This document shows, in pieces, positions 20,436 to 25,975 of a stretch of 25,975 nucleotides of DNA. Position numbers and translations under genes: made by a program. The notes below the pieces were generated by a model that had not been told where the DNA came from, did not search any database, and saw only the letters and a list, made by a program, of their open reading frames with translations. The first letter of the stretch is position 1. Each line of letters opens with the position of its first letter. Source of the DNA: Euplotes cf. woodruffi 2 WChen-2021 (taxonomy: Eukaryota > Ciliophora > Spirotrichea > Euplotida > Euplotidae); assembly GCA_021441665.1 (NCBI GenBank), contig JAGYYN010044420.1, positions 1 through 25,975 of the forward strand. Reading direction: 5' to 3'.

Positions 20436-22710
20436 TTAATTACACAAAGCATACCATTTTCTAGTCGATCCGTCTTTTGATATATTTATCAAGTACTCTG
20501 CGAACACTTCTGTTGTCTGTTTGAGATCTTCGTTTTCTAAGTGTTCTATAAATTAAATTGTAGGTCTCAGCAATTATAATTATATTCAAATTAATCATCT
20601 TTAGTTACCACTGAAGTGCTGGCTAACGAAACTTTCACTCAGATCGCTTGATGAGCTATTAATGCTATTTTGCAGATCCTTTATTACAAGATACGATTCT
20701 CACGGCTTTCCGTCTTTAAAGTAAAGTGTCATATGTGGAATCTAAACCACTGAGATTAGAGGAGCGATTACACATGCAGCGTACCTTAGACTCAATCGGG
20801 ACCGACTTTGGGAATACAAATGCTATCATTAGATAGTTGTTAACTATTAAAAATCCCTTCAGACAGCACTCTTCATATTGGTCTTGCTTAAAGTTAACAA
20901 ATTCATATTTATTTGCTGTTTTTCTTATTCTTGTTCACGAATAGCGATCGGATGTGATAAGGACTTGGTGCTCTCTTCCACCCGAGGCTTTGTAAGTCTT
21001 CGAAATTTGCTGCTAAATCACTTAGGTCTCCGAACTTTTTAGATAGATTATTTAGGCTATTTTGACAGAACTGGTCGATAATAGCATTTGGGTCATCATC
21101 GATGACTTTAAGACCGAGGTACACGATTGAGTAGTACTTAAGCTTAGACTTTTTAGGTGAACTCTATATATAGTTAATTTGGTAATTCATACTGTGACAA
21201 TTTCAATATCTTCTTCGTAATCATCCTTTGAGTGGATAAAAATATCAGTCTTTTTCTCCTTTGTGATTAAGCTATCTTTGATGTGTAAATTCTGAAGATG
21301 AGTATTTTGATGATCTTGTGTATCTTCAGTAAAAGCGCTGTGTTTTGAATTACTATGCGAATCTAATTCATCATTTGCCTTCAGATCAGCGGTATTATCT
21401 AAATTATCATCTGAATCAGTCTCAGCTAAATTTTGGTGGCTGTTTTGTATTTGTGGATCATTAATATATAAGGCAGTTTTAGTAGACTTCCTTCGTGTTA
21501 TTTTTAACAAAGGACCTTTAACGTCGATCAATGATATGACTGCGTTTAAATCTCCTTTATTAAACTTGTCTTCTTTGAAGTTGAACACGTCTCGATAAAA
21601 CTCAACGCAGCTGTAAAAGTGTTCAAGCAGCGTCTCGTCTTCTCAAAGGCCTCATTGAGGTTGTGAATTTAGAATTGCATTTGCTCAGTCGATAAATGAT
21701 TGCGGAGGTGAGAAAATTGCACTTTCATATGTAAAGGTTAAGTAAAGAAATTCATCAAATTCTATTTGGCTGTTATTTTTATGATCAATACATATACATT
21801 TATCATTATTTTCTTGAAACTCAACTTGTTCGAATTGTTTAAAGAAAAATCAACTAATTTGTACTGGCTTTAGGTACCATTCATTTTGCCTAATTGTTGG
21901 ATGATCTTTTCTTAAATGAATCCTAAGATAAGTTTGTAATAAATAATTAAATGAAAATGGATGATTTGGATTGTCATCTTTTCCAGGCATTCAATCAGGG
22001 ACAAGTGCAACTACTTTTAACGTAATACTTTCACGATTAAGTCTTTCTTTAATTTGAGATATTTCACTACTAAGTTCATCAAACTGACTTGGTCTCAAAT
22101 TTCGATCCATAAAAATAGCAAAGCCAAAGTACTCATTATTTGAAATAACTTCATCAATCATTTTATGGATCTAAATATCAATTTTAGTTGTCAAAATTAG
22201 TGAATATACAGTACCTGGTTGTAAAATTCAGCTACTGCAGATCTTTGAACGGACTTAAAAGCTTGATGATGAGTTTCTCCTTTCTCTTTGATCCTTTGCT
22301 CAACAAGTTCAGCTTTGATATCGTCAGTTGAAGCATGCATGAACTTAATCCTCTCTCCGACCTTATCGCGGTCACTACTGATCTTCTTGACTAGACCAAA
22401 TATCATAGTAAAAATTACTGATTTCAGACTTGAGCTTGGTCTTTCCAGATCCTGGGAGAGTAAGTGGAACGATAATCGTGACAGCTTTAGTCTGAACAAG
22501 CTGCTGTGTGTCATCAACAGCCCTAACCCAATGACAGCAGGTATTTACCTTCCCAGCATCGGATCAATATAATATTCACTCTGTGAGTTTTCATCAACTA
22601 GATATAATTTACTCAATCTGAGTCTCGCTTACATTGTACGTGAGATTCGGTATTGTTCCGTTGTTGCCTATCACTATCGCCTCCTCTGCATTCTCAGTCT
22701 TCGCAGTCAT
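20436..22710 (-). CDS. tRNA ligase-like kinase plus cyclic-phosphodiesterase protein, about 679 aa
   Basis: Exons 22710-22549, 22522-22419, 22390-22215, 22170-21193, 21163-20785, 20741-20609 and 20545-20436; introns 26, 28, 44, 29, 43 and 63 nt. +1 shifts at GAG-TAA 22614-22609 and AAA-TAA 20914-20909. A P-loop, LPGSGKT, lies near residues 76-82. It is followed by STDDIKAEL and then FAIFMDRN (D169-R170-N171), resembling the ADRNN motif of tRNA ligase kinase domains. HPFSFNYLLQTYLRIHLRKD matches the NPFS-x-x-AL...FRVLQRVNHP stretch of plant RNL. After an acidic insert, the C-terminus has IVYLGLKV, PYHIRSLF (H543) and IPHMTLYFKDG (H602, T604). The last resembles the WPHVTLWTAEG second 2H motif of plant RNL. 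These domains heal RNA ends: the kinase phosphorylates 5'-OH and the CPDase opens 2',3'-cyclic phosphate. No adenylyltransferase (ligase) domain precedes them, and the first HxT reads HIR. Family resemblance is from memory, not a search. Confidence 0.6.
20909..20914 (-). other. +1 frameshift site AAA-TAA
   Basis: NKNKKNSK continues as KYEFVNFKQDQYEECC after skipping T20911. The second 2H-like motif lies downstream of this shift. Confidence 0.7.
22609..22614 (-). other. +1 frameshift site GAG-TAA
   Basis: NVSETQIE continues as KLYLVDENSQSEYYI after skipping T22611 and enters a 26-nt intron (22548-22523) that leads straight into the P-loop exon. Splicing alternatives give a Cys-crowded, unlikely frame. 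Confidence 0.6.
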
Positions 22711-22803
22711 ACTCCACTTCTTGCCTGATGCAATAGTTATAGATTACAAGTAATAAGTTTACAGTAAAAAATCAAAAATAGAATTTGCAATACGAATATT
22801 TCA
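22711..22803. other. Short divergent promoter region, 93 bp
   Basis: Only 93 bp separate the start codons of two divergent genes, so if both are real their promoters overlap. AT-rich with no distinctive box. Confidence 0.45.
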
Positions 22804-23076
22804 ATGCAAAGCGAAATCTCAATTTATTCGGTAAAGACGACTGAAAGCTTATTAAGCTTGAAATTGTTTGTATTTATGGTTCTTGCACTCGCCTTGATTA
22901 CGATATCAGCTTTATGTAATGCTGAAGAGAGGACTGATTTAGGCTTAACTGGGCTTCAGCGAGGATATTTAGTAAAATTAGCTTTCATTTGTACTTTGAT
23001 TAATAATAAATGCGTGACTCTTAAGAAACGAAAAGAATGAATTTTAAACTATTCCTTACTTTGCATAGTTACTTAA
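22804..23076 (+). CDS. Small protein with one hydrophobic segment or signal peptide, 90 aa
   Basis: ATG 22804 to TAA 23074-23076, with one UGA read as Cys (KRKECIL). Residues about 20-41 (LFVFMVLALALITISALC) are hydrophobic and could be a signal peptide, with a possible cleavage near ALCNA, or a membrane anchor. The remaining 50 residues contain four or five Cys (FICTL, NKCVT, ECIL, LLCIV) and a basic KKRK. No family was recognised. A 3n intron starting at GTAAAATTAG (22972) would shorten it. Secreted Cys-containing peptides, including pheromones, are known in Euplotes, but the Cys pattern here is not a match. Confidence 0.42.
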
Positions 23077-23572
23077 TAATAACAACACGCATTTTTATTT
23101 ATTCATATAATCGATGAGTTGTTGTAGATTTAGACGATGTGCTTTGATATTCAAAATTAAAGAAGAAATTCAGAAAATTCATCAAAAATTATTAATAAAG
23201 ATTGTTGAGATTAGGATCTGGAGGAAATTAGATATGAGTATTTCGATCTAAAAGACTGATTGCATTAAAAATGAATTAATGGTGCATCTGTGAGCTTTGA
23301 CTTCATATACCTGTGCTTTAAATCGTATTGAGTTGTATTCTTCACTTCCATGATAAATTCTGATTTTTAATTGTATTAATCAAGAATCACGAGAATTTAG
23401 CTTAAAAAGTTCATTGAATCGTTTAAATTATTAATATTCATTCTTGAATCTTTACTGATCACGATCAGGTCGGAGTAAGAATTAGTATAAATATAGTAGA
23501 AGAATATTACGAAGGTTTGTCCATAAACATTGAAATCTATTTCCTATAACGAAGTGTTAATGGCGGATGGAG
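23077..23572. other. Convergent spacer without supported gene
   Basis: About 500 bp, AT-rich. Short open stretches occur around 23280-23370 on the + strand (SFDFIYLCFKSYC) but have no start, splice or homology support. No tRNA-like cloverleaf was recognised. Confidence 0.5.
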
Positions 23573-23863
23573 TTATCTACTCTCATCGCTCATAGCCTCA
23601 AACTTAATACTGTCCTTATCAACGAATTTCTCATGTGTAATGCTCTGCTTGCAAATGGTGTAAACACAGATGCCGAAGCACGCAAGATTGAATAAAATCG
23701 CCCATGTGAGAGTCGAAATGACGTCCTCTCTTGCTGCTCCGAATTTTGGTGTCATATACTCGCTCTTGGTGACCTGGAGCACGATTAAGATTATGAAGAA
23801 AAGGACTCCGATGATCATGATGGCCGAGCAGTAGAACAGTCAGCATTTTGCGATTGGATTCAT
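23573..23863 (-). CDS. Two-TM small membrane protein, possibly ribonuclease kappa-like, 96 aa
   Basis: ATG 23863 to TAA 23573, no intron or shift. The N-terminus MNPIAKCCLFYCSA has a UGA as the second Cys of CC. TM1 is at about residues 14-33 (IMIIGVLFFIILIVL) and TM2 at about 57-75 (LTWAILFNLACFGICVYTI), with a charged C-tail. Ribonuclease kappa (RNASEK, a V-ATPase-associated membrane protein of about 100 aa) has the same size, a Cys-Cys N-terminus and two TM helices with an NCF-like motif in TM2. The resemblance is topological and weak in sequence, so this is a tentative family call. The ATG is the first in frame. Confidence 0.5.
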
Positions 23864-24177
23864 TTTCTTTTATATAATTTATTTTTAGTCTCAAGCTGGT
23901 GAAAAATCCAATTAAATTATAATTGATTTAAAAATAATAATTTTTCAGTTCAAACAACAAAAATTATGTATAAGTATCTAATTATTAAATAAACGACTGT
24001 GATTAATTTGATTTAAATTGATATAATCAAAAATAAAATAATATAATTTCAATTTTAAATAAACTTACACGTAGTTGAAAATACCAATTTTACGCTTGAA
24101 AAGAATGGAGTACACTGAACACTTTCTTTTCAATGAACTATTAATATTACTATTCCTTCAGTCTTTTACATGTTTAT
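23864..24177. other. AT-rich spacer between tandem minus-strand genes
   Basis: 314 bp, nearly all A/T between 23930 and 24060. Nothing coding recognised. It should hold the promoter of the 96-aa gene and the 3' end of the SERINC gene. AATTGAAATT on the minus strand near 24046-24055 fits the breakage consensus of E. crassus but may be chance. Confidence 0.55.
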
Positions 24178-25420
24178 TTAGTAATCGCGGTTTTTAAAAA
24201 TAAGTGGAGAAAGAAGTGAGAACAAGTACAGAATGCAAATGACCCATTGTCATGCTAACTTGACCCAAAATCCAGCCCATTGGCTCATAAAGAAATCAGA
24301 GTCATCGCTTCGAATCGTTGGTCTTCCCCAGTTGGATATCAGCATTCAGTAGTAGATGCTGACAAAGATCATGAACACATGGAAGATGATAGTTGCGACT
24401 GATACCGGGAACACGTGTGATTCAACAACATCGCCATTTCTATTTTGTTGTTCAACTTGCCGATTGTCTTCTCTATCTTCAGCTGCGATATTACTTTAGC
24501 TTAGTTTCAAGAGTGTCCTTATCCCCTTTGACGCCAGAGGCCAGGATGGAGAGGATCAAAAATGTAAAGAAAAGGCCGAAAAGTATATGCAGGACTGTTC
24601 CATAGCCAGTATGGTAAAAGCTATTGCACGTGCCATCTGGACGTGATGCCAGCACCGTCCATGTGAGGTAGACAAGGTACGCCAGCACTATTGATGTCGT
24701 AAATAAAGATCCATTTTGCCTTGTTTTTAAAATTACTCAAATAACGTATCCGATCGTGAAAAGCACAGGAACAATGATTATGATGTTGTTCGCCCATCAC
24801 TTGCTGAACCAGATGTACTCGAGGACGACGAAGATGATGCTTATTGATGTGATGATTAAGGTCATTATTAGTAAGCCGTAGAGATATCCTTTATTATTTT
24901 TCAGATTTTGTAATGAAATAATCATTTGCTGAGTATGACATCCCCATTATTACTATCCCTTGGAATATCAGAAATAGTGAGCTTATCACAAGCGAAAAAT
25001 AACCATAGATTTGGAAAAATACATTCGGGATCCAAAATGTCACTATAAATCCGAGAAGAACGAGGAGAAATTTGATCGTCCAGAGGCCGTCGTGTAAATA
25101 TGCTGATCAAGATATTCTTGGAAAGATAACTGAGATAACCAAAATGTGAAATAACATTAGAATAAAAGACATTCTGAAGATTGCCGAAGATCCGAATCAG
25201 GAGGACCCTCCATTTGGACAATTCACATAACTCGCCCAGTAATCGAATACTTCCTTCGCAGTAAACAAAAGGATGAATGCGATAAATACCCAAAACAGCG
25301 AGAATCATATGTAACCGATTTTTGAGAGAGTTTTACTTGTGAGCTCCTCAAGCATTGCACGGGTAACACATTTTATTTCAAAAGAAAGCTCCTGAACAGC
25401 AGAATGCATTATTTATTCAT
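24178..25420 (-). CDS. SERINC (serine incorporator/TMS1) family membrane protein, about 412 aa, four +1 shifts
   Basis: With UGA = Cys and +1 shifts at AAA-TAA 25414-25409, AAG-TAA 25338-25333, AAA-TAA 24899-24894 and AAG-TAA 24496-24491, one frame runs from ATG 25420 to TAA 24180-24178. The start MNK-NAFCCSGAFFCNKMCYPC gives the Cys-rich N-terminus typical of SERINC. SSCFGSSAIFRMSF matches the CFG-x-x-A-x-R segment of plant homologues. AYLHDGLWTIKF, YLTWTVLASRPDGTCN, ISNWGRP and SQWAGFWVKLACQWVICILY match AVHNGFWFFK, YLTWSAMSNEPD, LTNW and TAVWVKISSSWVCLLLY of human SERINCs. About ten TM helices and a length near 410 fit the family. SERINCs are lipid-scrambling, serine/phospholipid-related proteins of endomembranes and plasma membrane. 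Nine UGA codons occur. An intronless start at 25409 would omit the Cys-rich region and is less likely. The last shift could instead be a 22-nt GT-AG intron at 24495-24474. Confidence 0.9.
24491..24496 (-). other. +1 frameshift site AAG-TAA (SERINC)
   Basis: LETKLK continues as NIAAEDREDNRQ after skipping T24493. A 22-nt GT-AG intron is the alternative and would delete seven residues. Confidence 0.65.
24894..24899 (-). other. +1 frameshift site AAA-TAA (SERINC)
   Basis: FITKSEK continues as NNKGYLYGLLIMTLI after skipping T24896. Both sides align to SERINC. Confidence 0.88.
25333..25338 (-). other. +1 frameshift site AAG-TAA (SERINC)
   Basis: NACGAHK continues as KTLSKIGYICFSLF after skipping T25335, linking the Cys-rich N-terminus to TM1. 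Confidence 0.8.
25409..25414 (-). other. +1 frameshift site AAA-TAA at codons 3-4 (SERINC)
   Basis: The frame opens ATG AAT AAA TAA. Skipping T25411 gives MNK-NAFCC. The shift would occur three codons after initiation. Confidence 0.7.
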
Positions 25421-25517
25421 GACGCTAACATATTTGTTAATTTGATAAATTATTGAATTCAACTTTAGATTAGTTTTATTCAAATATTTTGGTTTCTAAT
25501 ACAAATATCCTTTGGTT
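25421..25517. other. Short spacer between tandem minus-strand genes, 97 bp
   Basis: AT-rich, no ORF. It must hold both the 3' end of the partial upstream gene and the SERINC promoter. Confidence 0.6.
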
Positions 25518-25975
25518 TTATACTTCTGTAAATCCTTCAAAATCAATATCAAGCTGCTTGTTCTTTTTCTTTCCCTTTGTCTTCTTTTTCGTCTCAGTGT
25601 TTGTATGATCAATCAGATCAAGATATGAAAATCCGCTTGAATTATTTCTGAGTTTTTTTGAAAGCTTCTTCTGCTCTGTACTTGTTGTAAAAATGAAGAT
25701 AGAATCCTCCTCTTGAGCCAATCTTTTCAGTATAGAACTCAGAGTGGAATCCAACAAGATTTCTCTTAAGATCGTCAAGTGAGAATCCGATTGGAAGTTC
25801 AGTTAACTTTATCGATGCCTCAAATAGCTTTGTCTTCCTTTCATCTGCGTCTCCGCTGACTATTCCTTTGTTTATTAGCTTGACATAGTCACTAAGAAGA
25901 GTTGCTGGGATTTGTGAGTTAGTTGGTTCTTCTTTAAAATACACATCAGTTATCGCCTTCGAACCTTTTCTTCCT
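25518..25975 (-). CDS. Partial Lys-rich protein with an RRM-like stretch (5' end outside window)
   Basis: 151 codons are visible, open to the window edge, ending at TAA 25520-25518. A +1 shift at AAA-TAA 25647-25642 joins the two ORFs (FKKTQK to NSSGFSYLDL). The segment PIGFSLDDLKRNL...RGGFYLHFYNKYRAEEAFKK resembles the RNP1 strand and following helix of an RRM (G-G-F-x-x-x-F...A-E-A), suggesting RNA binding. The tail KKKTKGKKKNKQLDIDFEGF is strongly basic then acidic, as in many nucleolar proteins. Upstream reading KGSKAITDVYF continues beyond the window, so the start is unknown. The domain call is weak. Confidence 0.55.
25642..25647 (-). other. +1 frameshift site AAA-TAA
   Basis: FKKTQK continues as NSSGFSYLDLIDH for 41 more residues after skipping T25644. 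Confidence 0.72.

Noticed and set aside
22288-22572. 94-aa plus-strand ORF
   Set aside because: Antisense to the P-loop kinase exons of the minus-strand gene.
23077-23572. Additional small gene or tRNA in the convergent spacer
   Set aside because: Only short open stretches without start, splice or motif support, and no convincing cloverleaf.
1-25975. Reading the interrupted ORFs as pseudogenes or as bacterial-type short genes
   Set aside because: Gene after gene is restored by the same rules (UGA = Cys, +1 at UAA/UAG after Lys codons, GT-AG introns), with homology preserved on both sides. Random decay would not do this.
1-25975. Transposons such as Tec elements, LTR or virus-like elements, CRISPR arrays
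   Set aside because: No transposase, integrase, reverse transcriptase or capsid motifs, no long terminal repeats and no regularly spaced repeats were found.

Overview
The window reads as nuclear DNA of a euplotid ciliate (Euplotes or a close relative). Two signs point there. First, in-frame UGA codons fall where homologues carry cysteine (SERINC, WDR62), so UGA = Cys and only UAA/UAG stop. Second, most long genes are cut by UAA/UAG codons, chiefly AAA-UAA and AAG-UAA, at which a +1 shift exactly restores the next open frame. Skipping one base at such stops, reading UGA as Cys and removing GT-AG introns (many only 24-31 nt) turns the apparently broken ORFs into about a dozen long genes. All coordinates below were worked out by hand with these rules.

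Layout. 1-65 (-) is the N-terminus of a V-ATPase subunit a-like protein. 705-2072 (+) is an unrecognised spliced gene. 2266-3830 (+) is a 12-repeat SAXO4/5-like axonemal protein. 4111-7510 (-) is a WDR62/MAPKBP1-like protein whose C-terminal helical region is reached through a +1 shift at UAU-UAA. 7845-11819 (+), 12091-15367 (-) and 16064-20198 (+) are three long unrecognised proteins (about 1160, 989 and 1132 aa) with 3, 5 and at least 8 shift sites. 15607-15953 (-) is a weak Cys-rich candidate inside a tract almost free of G on the + strand. 20436-22710 (-) resembles the kinase plus cyclic-phosphodiesterase half of plant/fungal tRNA ligase. 22804-23076 (+) and 23573-23863 (-) are small membrane proteins, the second RNase-kappa-like. 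24178-25420 (-) is a SERINC with four shifts, and 25518-25975 (-) is a partial Lys-rich, RRM-like protein.

The genes do not form an operon. Recognisable themes are cilium/centrosome (SAXO-like repeats, WDR62-like), endomembranes (V-ATPase a, SERINC, RNase-kappa-like) and RNA repair (tRNA-ligase-like). No telomeric arrays, transposons, tRNA, rRNA or CRISPR were seen. About 14 genes on one DNA with 40-500 bp spacers is unlike the gene-sized macronuclear chromosomes of Euplotes. The source could be germline DNA or a lineage with multi-gene chromosomes.
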